From contig JBBTXL010000051.1 in assembly GCA_038062295.1 (NCBI GenBank), forward strand, positions 1 through 23,339: a DNA stretch of 23,339 nt, given 5' to 3'. Positions 8,207 to 16,532 of the stretch are shown here, piece by piece; the stretch's first letter is position 1, and each line of letters starts with the position of its first letter. Under the pieces are notes generated by a model. That model saw only the letters and a list, made by a program, of their open reading frames with translations. It made no database searches and had not been told where the DNA came from. This stretch comes from JBBTXL01 sp038062295 (GTDB lineage: Bacteria > Patescibacteriota > Minisyncoccia > GWC2-36-17 > WO2-46-25). The translations under genes were made by a program, and so were the position numbers.

Positions 8207-10730
8207 CGGGAACGCGCTGGTGCACCGTTCGTTTCATGCCCTGCCGCCGCTTTCACAGGGGGGCGAGCCGACCAACGCCGTGTATGGTTTTACGAGCGTT
8301 CTGTTGAAAGTGTTGCGCGAGCTGAAACCCGCGTATATCGTGGCGACCTTTGACCTGCCCGCGCCGACATTCCGCCACGACGAGTTCGCCGAGTACAAGG
8401 CGCACCGCCCCAAAACGCCGGACGATCTGGTATCGCAGTTCCCGAAGGTCAAAGAAGTGGTGCGCGCGTTCGGCATTCCCATTTACGAAATGGAAGGGTT
8501 TGAGGCGGACGACCTTATCGGTACCATCGCGGAAAAAGTAAAAGGCAAAAGACCCACGGTCAAAACCATTATTATTACCGGTGACCTAGACACGCTGCAA
8601 TTGGTGGATGAGAACACCGAGGTGCTGACGCTTAAAAAAGGGATTTCCGATACGGTGACATATGACGAAAAAGCCGTGCGCGAACGGTTTGGCATCGCGC
8701 CGGAACAAATGAACGATTTCAAGGGACTCAAAGGCGACCCATCCGACAACATTCCGGGTGTGCCGGGGGTGGGGGATAAGACCGCCGCCCAGGTGCTGGC
8801 AAAGTACGGGACACTTGAGAATGCGTACGACCACCTTACGGAGCTGCCCGAAAAGATTCGTACAAAGCTTGCGGAGCACAAAGACCAGGCGTTGTTTTCA
8901 AAAAGTCTGGCGACCATCCGGCGTGACGTACCGCTTGAGTTCGATAGTGAACAGGCGCGGTTTGGCGCGTACGACCGCGCAGCGGTGGAAGAAGTGTTCA
9001 CCAAATTCGGGTTTCAAAGTCTGCGGGGACGCTTGCCCCGTGAACATGCTGCGGCGGAAGAAGAACAGCCGGATGCACCACGCACAGCTGTGCCGTCGGG
9101 CGACGCGGGGGATATCACAGGGAAGTCTGTTGCGCTTCTCCTTACCAGCGAGAATATGATTTCCATTGCCGACGAGCGCGGAACGGTCGTAACGGCGAGT
9201 TTTCCGGAAGCGCGCGCCGTTTTGGAAAATGCGCGCGTCAAAAAAGTAGGGCATGACCTTAAAAGCGTCATCCACGCGGCACGCCGCGCGGGTGTCGCGC
9301 TTGCGGGTGAACTGTTTGACGTGCAGATCGCGGCGTATCTTTTACTGCCGGGGGAACGCGAGTATCCGCTCGAACACATTCTGCAAAAGTATCTGAATGC
9401 GCGCGCCGAACACCCCGACCCAGCGCAGTTGTTTCCGCTTGTCAACGCTTTGACGGATGCGATGCGAAAAGATGGGCTGGTAAAGTTGTTTACCGAGGTT
9501 GAAATGCCGCTTGTGTCGATCCTTGCCGAAATGGAGCGGGTGGGTATTGCGGTTGACCCCGCAAAACTCCGCGCGCTTTCGGCACAGCTTGAGACGGCAA
9601 AGCAAAAAGCGGAACGCGCCATCTATCAGCAGGCGGGCGAAGAGTTCAATATTGATTCGCCCCAACAACTTTCCAAGATTCTCTTTGAGAAACTCGGTAT
9701 TACCAACAGTGGCGGGCGGCTCAAAAAAACAAAGACCGGTATTGTCTCCACGCGCGCCGAGGAACTTGAAAAACTGCGGGACGCGCACCCCATCATCGGC
9801 GAACTGCTTTCCTACCGCGAACTTGCCAAGCTCAAAGGCACCTATGTGGACGCGCTGCTCGCGCTCGCGGAACAAGACAGCCGCGTGCACACTTCGTACA
9901 GTCAGGTCGGCGCGGCAACGGGTCGGCTTGCCTCGTCGGATCCGAACTTACAGAACATTCCCCAGCGCAGCGAGTTTGCGCGTGACATCCGCGCCGCGTT
10001 CGTTGCCGACCGCGGGTATACGCTGCTTGCGTGCGACTTTTCGCAGATCGAGCTGCGTATTATCGCATCGCTTGCAGGCGACAAAAAAATGATAGAGGTA
10101 TTCACCAGCGGCGGCGACGTGCACCGCGCGACCGCGGCGGAGGTGCAGGGAGTTAAGGAAAGCGAAGTGACGCCCGCCATGCGTTCGGCCGCGAAGGCCC
10201 TGAACTTCGGTATTTTGTACGGCATGGGGCAGCGCTCATTTGCTGCCGCCGCGGGTATTGACCAAAAACAGGCGCGCGAATTCATTGAACGGTATTTTCA
10301 GAATTTCAGCGGCATCGCGGCGTTTCTGGAGCGCACGAAAGCGCACGCAAAAAAGTACGGGTTCGTGCAGACGCTGCTGGGGAGAAAACGATGGTTGCCC
10401 GACATACAGTCTTCAAATCCCATGCTGCGCAGTGCCGCCGAACGCATGGCGCAGAATATGCCGATACAGGGGCTGCAGGCCGATATCATCAAGATCGCCA
10501 TGGTGCGCGTCGCGCGCGAGGTGCTTGTGCGCGAACACGCCAAAGATGGCGTGCGGCTGTTGCTCCAGATCCACGATGAGTTAGTGTTTGAGGTGAAAGA
10601 TGATATAGTGGAAGAGACAGCACGGCGTGTCGTGGCGGTCATGGCATCATCGTACACCCTCGCCGTTCCCATTCTTGTTGCTGCGCGCGCGGGCAAGAAC
10701 CTTGGCGACCTTCATCCGCTTGCGCTATAA
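8175..10730 (+). CDS. polA: DNA polymerase I (proofreading-deficient)
   Basis: 851 residues. The 5'-3' exonuclease/FEN domain (about 1-290) has LIDGNALVHRSFHAL, EADDLIG, TGDLDTLQL and the H3TH segment GDPSDNIPGVPGVGDKTA. The middle domain has the 3'-5' exonuclease fold but lacks its metal ligands: the DxE strand is replaced by VALLLTSEN, and the Asp of the second motif by GHDLKSVIHAA. Proofreading is therefore probably absent, as in Taq and Bacillus enzymes. The polymerase domain has motif A DFSQIELRI (Asp 621), motif B (RSAAKALNFGILYGMG) and motif C QIHDELVFEV (Asp 801). Its roles are Okazaki-fragment maturation and repair synthesis. The start at 8175 overlaps tsaE by 32 nt; no other start gives the conserved N-terminus. 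Confidence 0.97.
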   Translation: MAQQEKLVLIDGNALVHRSFHALPPLSQGGEPTNAVYGFTSVLLKVLRELKPAYIVATFDLPAPTFRHDEFAEYKAHRPKTPDDLVSQFPKVKEVVRAFGIPIYEMEGFEADDLIGTIAEKVKGKRPTVKTIIITGDLDTLQLVDENTEVLTLKKGISDTVTYDEKAVRERFGIAPEQMNDFKGLKGDPSDNIPGVPGVGDKTAAQVLAKYGTLENAYDHLTELPEKIRTKLAEHKDQALFSKSLATIRRDVPLEFDSEQARFGAYDRAAVEEVFTKFGFQSLRGRLPREHAAAEEEQPDAPRTAVPSGDAGDITGKSVALLLTSENMISIADERGTVVTASFPEARAVLENARVKKVGHDLKSVIHAARRAGVALAGELFDVQIAAYLLLPGEREYPLEHILQKYLNARAEHPDPAQLFPLVNALTDAMRKDGLVKLFTEVEMPLVSILAEMERVGIAVDPAKLRALSAQLETAKQKAERAIYQQAGEEFNIDSPQQLSKILFEKLGITNSGGRLKKTKTGIVSTRAEELEKLRDAHPIIGELLSYRELAKLKGTYVDALLALAEQDSRVHTSYSQVGAATGRLASSDPNLQNIPQRSEFARDIRAAFVADRGYTLLACDFSQIELRIIASLAGDKKMIEVFTSGGDVHRATAAEVQGVKESEVTPAMRSAAKALNFGILYGMGQRSFAAAAGIDQKQAREFIERYFQNFSGIAAFLERTKAHAKKYGFVQTLLGRKRWLPDIQSSNPMLRSAAERMAQNMPIQGLQADIIKIAMVRVAREVLVREHAKDGVRLLLQIHDELVFEVKDDIVEETARRVVAVMASSYTLAVPILVAARAGKNLGDLHPLAL

Positions 10731-10749
10731 GCATTGAAGTAAGTTCTCT

Positions 10750-12864
10750 ATGCAACCATCACCAGAACGCAGGCGATTGCGGCTGAAAGACCTTCCCGTG
10801 TGGCGGGTTATCGTCATCGGCACGGTGTTTTTCATGCTGTTCAATCTTGCGTGGCTCGTGCCGGCGCTCACCGATATCAGGGAGAAAGCGCTTGCGCACC
10901 AGCTGGAGGTTGCGGAAAAGGTTTCCATCGAATTTCAGCGGCTGGTGCTGGACCACCCCAAAGAACGGGTGAATGAGTTCGCGCTTTTTTTATTGTCGAA
11001 CCTTACCGACAACATTACATTTGACACGATCGACCGAGAGCGGGCGGCGCAATTTTTCCAGGGACGCGACGATGTGCGGGAACTTTTTGCGTTTGACGGG
11101 AGTGGGAGAGAGCGGCTGCGTGTTTCCCGCGCGGCACAATTCGGTCCCGAATCCCTCCGCGACCTTTCGCGGGAGGAATACTTTCGCGAAGCGGCTTATT
11201 CAGGATTTGCCGCAACCATGCTGCACGGAGAGGATCGCACAACACATTTTGTTCTGGTGGTAAAGCGATACGAAACGCAGGAACTGGGAATCTTTTTTCT
11301 TGCAGCAGTCGTTGATGTGAGCGGCATTCGTTCGTTCGCGCCGTCGTTGCTGTCCAACGAGAAGGAGTTTGTGTACGTGACCGACACAGAAGGAGTGGCC
11401 ATCACCCATTACGAACCGTCGCTGGCCGGGGCCGTGGCACCGTCGCACAACCTTGTTGCCGAGTTGTTTGCGGAACAAGCGGGCGGCGAAGAAGGGGAAA
11501 GCCGTTTTGGTTCGTACGTCGATGAGGAGGGAAAAAAGTTTCAGGCGGCGGTACTTGTTCTTGAGCCGCTTGACCTTGCGGTTGTGGCGGAAGACCCGTA
11601 CCAAGCGGTATGGGGTTCGTGGAACCGATTCCTCTTTTTCATCATTTTAAGTTTCGGGTTTTTTATTGCCCTTGTGGTATTCCTTACAAGAAACACGCTT
11701 TCTATGGTGCGCTATTCCCGCGAGCTGTCTGCCGCGCGGGACAGGATCGGGTCGATCGTGACCCACCTTGATACGGGCATTATAGAGCACGATGGCGACT
11801 TCAAGATCCTTCTGGTGAATCCCCGTGCGGAAGAGCTCCTCGGGTTTACCAGGGAGGATGTGCTTGACCGCGTCGTCACGGCGGACATCACGCAGCAGTT
11901 TCCGAGGCTCGCGTCGCTTGCGCAAGTACTGTATCCGGTGCTTGCGGACTCCCTAAGAAAAATTCAGAAAAAAGAAAAAGAGGGGTTTGATACTATAGAA
12001 ATGAAGATCAAATACCCGGCGGAAGCGGATCTCGAGGTGACCACCATCCCGTTGGCTGACGCGGCAGGCGCGCCAGGCAGCTTTCTCCGCGTGGTCCGCG
12101 ACGTTTCACGTGAAAAAGCGATCGCGCGGTCGAAGTCGGAATTTATTTCCGTCGCAGCCCACCAGTTGCGCACGCCATTGTCGGCGATCAAATGGGTCTT
12201 TAAAATGCTGCTGGAGGGTGACGCCGGAGCGATCAGCGACGAGCAAAAGGATTTTCTGCAAAAAGGATATCTATCGAACGAACGCATGATCCAGCTGGTG
12301 ACGGACATGCTGGATGTGGCGCGCATCGAGGAGGGACGGTACGGATTTTCGTTCTACTTTGTGAACCTTCCCGAGGTGGTCAAAAAAACGGTCGATACAT
12401 TCCAGATGCGGGCGCAGGAGCGTGGCGTTACCCTTACGTTCCGCAGCGAAAAGCTTGCGCCGGTGAAGCTCGACCCCGCGCGCATCGAGATGGTGATGCA
12501 AAATCTCATCGACAACGCGCTCAAGTATACGCCCGAAGGCGGGACTGTTTCGGTCAGTGTCCGGCGGATCGGGGATCACGCGGAGGTGAGCGTTTCCGAC
12601 TCCGGCATCGGCGTGCCGCAGGACCAGGCGGACAAATTGTTCACCAAGTTCTTCCGCGGGACGAATGCAGTGAAACGGCAAACCGAAGGAACCGGTTTGG
12701 GGCTGTTCATTGTACGCAACATCATCGAGCGGCATGGAGGCACCGTGTGGGCGGAAGCGAATACGGACGGCCCCGGAACGACGTTCCGGTTCGTGCTGTC
12801 GCTGGTTGCAAGCGCCGTCCCAACGCCGGACGGCCGGGCCGAGGAATTCGTGCAGGGGTTGTAG
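10750..12864 (+). CDS. Membrane sensor histidine kinase (extracytoplasmic sensor, PAS, HisKA, HATPase)
   Basis: 704 residues. A cytoplasmic basic leader precedes TM1 (about 17-40, VIVIGTVFFMLFNLAWLVPAL). An extracytoplasmic region of about 250 residues follows, looking like a Cache-type sensor (FDGSGRERLRVSR, VYVTDTEGVAITHYEPS). TM2 is at about 296-317 (FLFFIILSFGFFIALVVFL). A cytoplasmic PAS domain (about 330-450, LDTGIIEHDGDFKILLVNP) leads into HisKA with SVAAHQLRTPLSAIKW (His 471). HATPase_c has NLIDNALKYTPEGG, DSGIGVP, FTKFFRG and GTGLGLFIVRNII. All catalytic boxes are complete. No response regulator is adjacent, so it is an orphan kinase here. The ATG follows polA by 19 nt, so it may be read through from polA. 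The signal is unknown. Confidence 0.93.
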   Translation: MQPSPERRRLRLKDLPVWRVIVIGTVFFMLFNLAWLVPALTDIREKALAHQLEVAEKVSIEFQRLVLDHPKERVNEFALFLLSNLTDNITFDTIDRERAAQFFQGRDDVRELFAFDGSGRERLRVSRAAQFGPESLRDLSREEYFREAAYSGFAATMLHGEDRTTHFVLVVKRYETQELGIFFLAAVVDVSGIRSFAPSLLSNEKEFVYVTDTEGVAITHYEPSLAGAVAPSHNLVAELFAEQAGGEEGESRFGSYVDEEGKKFQAAVLVLEPLDLAVVAEDPYQAVWGSWNRFLFFIILSFGFFIALVVFLTRNTLSMVRYSRELSAARDRIGSIVTHLDTGIIEHDGDFKILLVNPRAEELLGFTREDVLDRVVTADITQQFPRLASLAQVLYPVLADSLRKIQKKEKEGFDTIEMKIKYPAEADLEVTTIPLADAAGAPGSFLRVVRDVSREKAIARSKSEFISVAAHQLRTPLSAIKWVFKMLLEGDAGAISDEQKDFLQKGYLSNERMIQLVTDMLDVARIEEGRYGFSFYFVNLPEVVKKTVDTFQMRAQERGVTLTFRSEKLAPVKLDPARIEMVMQNLIDNALKYTPEGGTVSVSVRRIGDHAEVSVSDSGIGVPQDQADKLFTKFFRGTNAVKRQTEGTGLGLFIVRNIIERHGGTVWAEANTDGPGTTFRFVLSLVASAVPTPDGRAEEFVQGL

Positions 12865-12887
12865 AAGACGGCACGTTCCGTTATACT
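12859..12887 (+). promoter_or_regulatory. Possible promoter giving a near-leaderless mRNA
   Basis: A good -10 TATACT (12882-12887) lies 17 nt after a weak -35 TTGTAG (12859-12864). The expected start near 12894 is only about 4 nt before the ATG at 12898. The position at the exact end of the kinase gene and the resemblance to the hicB promoter layout make it credible; the -35 is poor. Confidence 0.35.
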
Positions 12888-12897
12888 GACGAAACTT

Positions 12898-13185
12898 ATG
12901 GCAACAGTGCCGGAAAAAAAACAAAAAAAACGCGCTCCGAAGCGAACAAAACCGTCCCCCGCGCAGTTTATTACGGAACGCACCTATGTCGCCGAGGCGG
13001 TCATTAAGTATCCGGAATCCGTCGCCGTTTTCACCAAATATGGGCTGCATTGCGTCGGCTGCATGGGGTCGCAGTTTGACACCATTGCATCGGGCGCGGC
13101 CATTCACGGCATCAACATTACGCATCTGTTGCATGATCTCAACACGCACATTGCGCAGACACAGCGAAAAAGGGCAGGCCGTTAA
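12898..13185 (+). CDS. DUF1858-type CxxC domain protein, 95 aa
   Basis: A 95-residue protein with a Lys-rich leader (codons for EKKQKKRAPKRTK, containing two runs of eight A). A compact helical domain follows: TYVAEAVIKYPESVAVFTKYGLHCVGCMGS, with the HCVGC CxxC motif at about residues 51-55. This spacing (V-x6-P-x5-F-x2-YGL-x-CxGC) is the DUF1858 / ScdA N-terminal pattern, found alone or fused to iron-sulfur or hybrid-cluster proteins and thought to bind a metal or act in redox. The role here is unknown. Its 3' end overlaps the downstream repair-fusion gene by about 50 nt, suggesting coupled expression. Confidence 0.85.
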   Translation: MATVPEKKQKKRAPKRTKPSPAQFITERTYVAEAVIKYPESVAVFTKYGLHCVGCMGSQFDTIASGAAIHGINITHLLHDLNTHIAQTQRKRAGR

Positions 13186-13915
13186 GGATGCTGCCGGTTT
13201 TATCGTCTGTGCCACCGATACCGACGGCATCCGTAAGTTTTTACTGCTGTACGCGGAAAGGGGATATTGGGGTTTTCCGAAAGGGAAACGGCACGTTCGT
13301 GAAACACTCTTTGCAACGGCGCTCCGCGAACTGCGGGAAGAAACCGGTATGAACAACTTTTTTGTATTTTCGGGGTTTCGTGTGTGCTATCGGTATTCGT
13401 TTCGCGCGCCTGACGGACGACGTATTCGGAAAGCGGTAACGCTGTTTGCCGCCTGCGCTGCATCTCGCGCCGTTCGCCTTTCAGAGGAACACACGGCGTT
13501 CGTGTGGCTGCCGTTTCATCGTGCGCTTTCGCGCCTTACCTATCCATCGCTCAAACATGTGTTGCGCCGGTTTGAACGGCATATGCGCGCCCAGAAAAAA
13601 ACCATTGCCTTTCAGCACAGCGTGTACCGCACCACCGCTGCGATACCGCGCGGGAATGTTGCGACATACGGGGACGTTGCGCGCGCGGCGCGCAGACCGC
13701 ATGCGGCGCGCGTTGTCGGAGCTCTTTTGCACAAGAACTACGACGCTGCTATTCCGTGCCATCGCGTGGTTGCCGCCGGCGGGCTGTTGTCCGGATACAA
13801 TCGCGGGGAAGCACACAAAGCGCGACTGTTGCGGGACGAGGGTGTTGCCGTTGTGTCGGAGAAAGGAAAGTACCGCGTCGCACATTTTTCAAAATACCAC
13901 CATGCCTTTTCTTGA
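13133..13915 (+). CDS. NUDIX - O6-alkylguanine-DNA alkyltransferase (MGMT/Ada-C) fusion
   Basis: 260 residues from ATG 13133; TTG 13151 is an alternative. The frame is open back to 12986, but that part is the shadow of the DUF1858 gene. The N-terminal NUDIX domain (about 17-145) has WGFPKGKRH and the box G-KRHVR-E-TLFATAL-RELREETGM, fully matching GX5EX7REUXEEXGU. The C-terminal MGMT domain (about 160-250) has FQHSVYRTTAAIPRGNVATYG, ARVVGALLHKN and the active site IPCHRVV with the acceptor Cys at about residue 209, then GYNRGEAHKARLL. The PCHR Cys is present, so it is a true alkyltransferase type and not an alkyltransferase-like (ATL) protein. The long N-terminal subdomain of human-type MGMT is absent. 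It likely combines nucleotide-pool hydrolysis with suicidal direct repair of O6-alkylguanine. It overlaps the next gene by 14 nt. Confidence 0.88.
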   Translation: MISTRTLRRHSEKGQAVKDAAGFIVCATDTDGIRKFLLLYAERGYWGFPKGKRHVRETLFATALRELREETGMNNFFVFSGFRVCYRYSFRAPDGRRIRKAVTLFAACAASRAVRLSEEHTAFVWLPFHRALSRLTYPSLKHVLRRFERHMRAQKKTIAFQHSVYRTTAAIPRGNVATYGDVARAARRPHAARVVGALLHKNYDAAIPCHRVVAAGGLLSGYNRGEAHKARLLRDEGVAVVSEKGKYRVAHFSKYHHAFS

Positions 13916-14612
13916 AGTTAAAAATCTTTCTGTTTCCTTGGGGAGCGAGCCGGTTTTGGAGCGCGTTTCTTTTTCCGTTGACCAAGGAGAGACCGTTGCG
14001 CTGTTGGGTCCCAACGGAGCGGGAAAAACGACGTTGTTACGCGCGCTCCTGGGGGATATTCCGTCCGGCGGCCAGGTCATATGGCATGTCCCGCCGCGCA
14101 TCGGGTATGTGCCGCAAAACATCGACTTTGACCGCACCGTTCCGCTGACGGTGGAAGAACTCTTTATCATTTATGCGCGGAGCAAGCGCCCGTTTTTCGT
14201 GCACGATCGCGCAACGGAAAACGAGATCCAAAAAACACTTGCACTCGTGGGTGCCGAACACCTCCTGCATAAACACATGGGCGCCATGTCGTACGGCGAG
14301 CTGCAACGGGTGCTGATTGCGCGCGCGGCGTTTGACGAGCCCAACATTCTTTTTCTGGATGAGCCGACGGCGAACATCGATCCTTCGGGGGAGCGCGCGG
14401 TGTACCCGCTCATGCGGGACATGGCGCGCACACTTTCCATTGCCTCGATCTTTATTTCGCACGATGTGAACGTGGTATACGACTTTGCGGACACGGTGGT
14501 GTGCATCAACAAGCGCATGCTGTGTGCGGGAGCCCCGCGTGCCGTGCTGACCGAGCCGAAGCTCCGCGAACTGTATGGCGGCGGCGTTGCGCTGTACGAA
14601 CATCATCACTGA
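13902..14612 (+). CDS. ABC transporter ATPase, zinc/manganese (ZnuC-like)
   Basis: 236 residues from ATG 13902 (MPFLEVKNLSVSLGSEPV). The frame continues upstream, but that part is the shadow of the alkyltransferase gene. Walker A is GPNGAGKTT (about 34-42), Q-loop YVPQ, a somewhat degenerate signature MSYGELQRVLIARA (usually LSGGQ; here SYGE), Walker B NILFLDEPTANID, and H-loop SHDVN. It is the cytoplasmic nucleotide-binding subunit that energises the permease encoded 3 nt downstream. The permease family (ABC-3) points to import of Zn, Mn or Fe; ZnuC, MntB and TroB are not separable from sequence alone. No periplasmic binding protein (ZnuA/TroA) is present in the window. Confidence 0.9.
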   Translation: MPFLEVKNLSVSLGSEPVLERVSFSVDQGETVALLGPNGAGKTTLLRALLGDIPSGGQVIWHVPPRIGYVPQNIDFDRTVPLTVEELFIIYARSKRPFFVHDRATENEIQKTLALVGAEHLLHKHMGAMSYGELQRVLIARAAFDEPNILFLDEPTANIDPSGERAVYPLMRDMARTLSIASIFISHDVNVVYDFADTVVCINKRMLCAGAPRAVLTEPKLRELYGGGVALYEHHH

Positions 14613-14615
14613 CCT

Positions 14616-15386
14616 ATGACGCTGGAAGCGCTCATTGTCGGTTGTGCGGTCGGGGTAGCGGCATCGTTGCTTGGGGTGTTCGTCATTTTACGGCGGCTTG
14701 CCCTGATCTCGGACGTGCTGTCCCATGTCGCGCTGCCGGGGATGGGTGTTGCGCTTATGGTCGGCGCAAGCCCGTTTGCGGGGGCGCTTGCCGCTCTCCT
14801 CCTTGCGGTGGCCGGAATTTCGTTCGTTGAGCGGCGTTTTTCCGTTGCTATCGAGACGGTAGTTGGCATCATCTTTACGGTTTCGCTTGCGCTGGGGACG
14901 CTGCTGGTTCCTTCAGAAGAACTTTTGGAAGCGTTGTTTGGCGATATTGAGAGTGTGACACGCGGCGACGCAGTGCTTGCGGTCGCGGCAAGCGTGGTGC
15001 TTGTGGGAATGGTGTTGTTTTTCTTCAAACAGTTTGCGCGGGTAACATTTTCCCGCGAGCTTGCCAAAGAGAGCACGATGACCTCGATCCACCAAACCGA
15101 GTTTGCGTTTCTGGCTGCGATCGCGTTTGCGATCGCCATCGGCATTCAGGTGGTGGGGATGCTACTGATGGGGGCGCTGGTCGTTCTGCCTGCCGCCGCC
15201 GCAAAGAATATCACGCGGAGTCTCAAGGGCATGGCGGTGTGGGCCGTGTTGTTTGGTGTTGCCATGTTTGCGGCGGGTATCGCGTTTGCCGCGGTGTTTG
15301 CCGCCCCGCCGGGAGCGGCTATTGTTCTGTGTGGCGGCGTGTTGTTTCTCGTGTCGCTTGTTGTGCGCGCCGCGCGCGGCAGATAA
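14616..15386 (+). CDS. ABC-3 family metal transporter permease (ZnuB-like)
   Basis: 256 residues, very hydrophobic, with about seven to eight membrane helices. Family signatures are the N-terminal ALIVGCAVGVAASLLGVFVILRR-type segment, the conserved LISDVLSHVALPGMGVAL loop (S-x-x-SH-x-x-LPG), and the C-terminal VGMLLMGALVVLPAAAAKNI. These place it in ABC-3 (ZnuB/TroC/MntB), which imports divalent metal ions. It follows the ATPase by 3 nt, so one operon. The C-terminus ends RAARGR just before the shared terminator hairpin. Confidence 0.92.
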   Translation: MTLEALIVGCAVGVAASLLGVFVILRRLALISDVLSHVALPGMGVALMVGASPFAGALAALLLAVAGISFVERRFSVAIETVVGIIFTVSLALGTLLVPSEELLEALFGDIESVTRGDAVLAVAASVVLVGMVLFFFKQFARVTFSRELAKESTMTSIHQTEFAFLAAIAFAIAIGIQVVGMLLMGALVVLPAAAAKNITRSLKGMAVWAVLFGVAMFAAGIAFAAVFAAPPGAAIVLCGGVLFLVSLVVRAARGR

Positions 15387-15416
15387 CATAACACCCCCAA
15401 GCCGGGGGTGTTATGT
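15386..15416. terminator. Bidirectional hairpin terminator between convergent operons
   Basis: A perfect 13-bp inverted repeat (15386-15398 with 15404-15416) with C5/G5 at the top and a 5-nt loop lies between the + strand permease stop and the - strand rplT stop. The flanks are only moderately T-rich (GTTGTT on +), so efficiency is uncertain. Position and symmetry fit termination of both operons. Confidence 0.8.
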
Positions 15417-15420
15417 GTTG

Positions 15421-15765
15421 TTACTGTACGGACTGCGTTATTTTTGCGAAGATCTTCGGGTAGTTTTTGGCGAGCTCCGCGAGTATTTTGCGGTTGAGCG
15501 CGATATTTTTTTTCTTGAGGCCGGCGATCAGCGTTCCGTAGGGCATGCCGTTCGCGCGCGCCGCGGCGTTGATCTGCATGTTCCAGAGCGTCCGGAAATC
15601 GCCTTTCTTTTTTCTGCGATGAGCGAATTGGTATGCGAACGCATGTACGAGCGCTTCTTTCATGCGTGTTACTTTTGAATTCCTTCCCGAGCGATACCCT
15701 TTGGTGTGCTTGCGAAGGTTCCGACGCCGTTTATTTGCGGTCGTTCCTCGTTTGACGCGTGCCAT
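15421..15765 (-). CDS. rplT: 50S ribosomal protein L20
   Basis: 114 residues, very basic, starting MARVKRGTTANKRRRNLRK. The bL20 hallmarks are GYRSGRNSKVTRMKEALVHA, the Arg/Lys-rich AYQFAHRRKKKGDFRTLW, and INAAARANGMPYGTLIAGLKK. It binds 23S rRNA early in large-subunit assembly and in many bacteria represses its own operon. Last gene of infC-rpmI-rplT, 29 nt after rpmI; its stop lies 5 nt from the shared terminator hairpin. Confidence 0.98.
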   Translation of the reverse strand: MARVKRGTTANKRRRNLRKHTKGYRSGRNSKVTRMKEALVHAFAYQFAHRRKKKGDFRTLWNMQINAAARANGMPYGTLIAGLKKKNIALNRKILAELAKNYPKIFAKITQSVQ

Positions 15766-15794
15766 ATAACAATAAAAATTAAAAGTTTACAAAA

Positions 15795-15977
15795 TCACCG
15801 AACGTATTTCCTGATGCGCGCGTAGTCGGCGAGCGCAACCGATGTCGTCCCGTGTTTTTTGCGTCCTTGTGCGCCGTCGTTCCGCGCGTTGAAATGGTTT
15901 TGTCCCGCTTTACGCCGCAACAACTTTCCCCGCGCGGTCACTTTGATCCGCTTCGTGTATGATTTGTTCGTTTTCAT
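15795..15977 (-). CDS. rpmI: 50S ribosomal protein L35
   Basis: 60 residues, basic: MKTNKSYTKRIKVTARGKLL, then RKAGQNHFNARNDGAQGRKKHG. This is the bL35 pattern (K-S-x-x-KR-x-K-x-T-x-x-GK-x-x-R), slightly shorter than the usual 64-66. A large-subunit protein. The start codon overlaps the infC stop by one base (TAATG), so translation is probably coupled. Confidence 0.96.
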   Translation of the reverse strand: MKTNKSYTKRIKVTARGKLLRRKAGQNHFNARNDGAQGRKKHGTTSVALADYARIRKYVR

Positions 15978-16507
15978 TATTTTCCAATGATAGTGATAAA
16001 CCCCGTCGGGAGTTTTTTTGTTGGCTGCTCTATTTTGTGGGGAGCCGTGATCATTGCGAGGAACCGTTCGTATCGTTCCTGCGCGAATAGCATATTAGCG
16101 CGTTCCCGTCCCCGCAAGAACATTTCAACCTTTACCTTATGCCCTTCCTCCAAAAACTCTTCCAACTTTTTTATCTTAATGAGGGCATCGTGTTCAAAAA
16201 TACGCAACCCGACCTTGACCGCTTTCAACCCAACCGTTTTTGTTTTCGCCTTCTGTTTCCGTTCCTGCTTTTCCTGCTGGTATAGGAACTTCCCAAAATC
16301 GATGATGCGCGCCACCGGAGGGCTCGCCGTGGGGGCTATCTCCACAAGATCCATGCCCGCGTCGTGCGCCGCAGCAAGCGCTTCAGAAAGCGTGACAACG
16401 CCCTTGTTTTCTCCCGCGGCGTCAATGAGCCGCACCTGCGGCGCTCGTATCTGGTGGTTTACTTTCGGTTTTGCAGGGATTGGTGTTGTGGTTAAATATA
16501 AGGAAAT
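15977..16507 (-). CDS. infC: Translation initiation factor IF-3, probable AUU start
   Basis: IF3 binds the 30S subunit, blocks premature 50S joining and proofreads the start codon. The first standard start in frame is GTG at 16435-16433, but conserved IF3 N-terminal sequence (KPKVNHQIRAPQVRLID) lies before it. Upstream to the in-frame stop there is no ATG, GTG or TTG. The codon ATT at 16507-16505 directly follows a GAGGG and gives 176 residues, the normal IF3 length. E. coli infC is known to start at AUU, so AUU is the best inference. N-domain about 1-80 (DLVEIAPTASPPVARIIDFGKF), Lys-rich linker (KQERKQKAKTKT), C-domain with VGLRIFEHDALIKIKK and MFLRGRERAN. Followed with one-base overlap by rpmI. 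Confidence 0.93.
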   Translation of the reverse strand: MSLYLTTTPIPAKPKVNHQIRAPQVRLIDAAGENKGVVTLSEALAAAHDAGMDLVEIAPTASPPVARIIDFGKFLYQQEKQERKQKAKTKTVGLKAVKVGLRIFEHDALIKIKKLEEFLEEGHKVKVEMFLRGRERANMLFAQERYERFLAMITAPHKIEQPTKKLPTGFITIIGK

Positions 16508-16515
16508 CCCTCGTC

Positions 16516-16532
16516 GGTCGCCTCATGCGACC
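16516..16532 (-). promoter_or_regulatory. infC leader hairpin next to the start site
   Basis: A perfect 6-bp inverted repeat GGTCGC/GCGACC with a 5-nt loop ends 8 nt before the proposed AUU codon (16507), overlapping the ribosome landing zone. It could influence infC translation, for example as part of an L20- or IF3-responsive leader; that role is inferred from position only. Confidence 0.4.

Noticed and set aside
12911..12931. Two runs of eight A as a programmed slippage site in the DUF1858 gene
   Set aside because: The zero frame already encodes the full conserved domain and neither shifted frame gives a sensible product; it is simply a Lys-rich leader.
12986..13132. N-terminal extension of the NUDIX-MGMT frame back to 12986
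   Set aside because: This stretch is the DUF1858 gene read in another frame; it is low in family-like sequence and would give about 49 meaningless residues before the NUDIX domain.
13446..13901. N-terminal extension of the ABC ATPase
   Set aside because: It lies wholly within the MGMT part of the previous gene; the ATG at 13902 gives the standard ATPase N-terminus.
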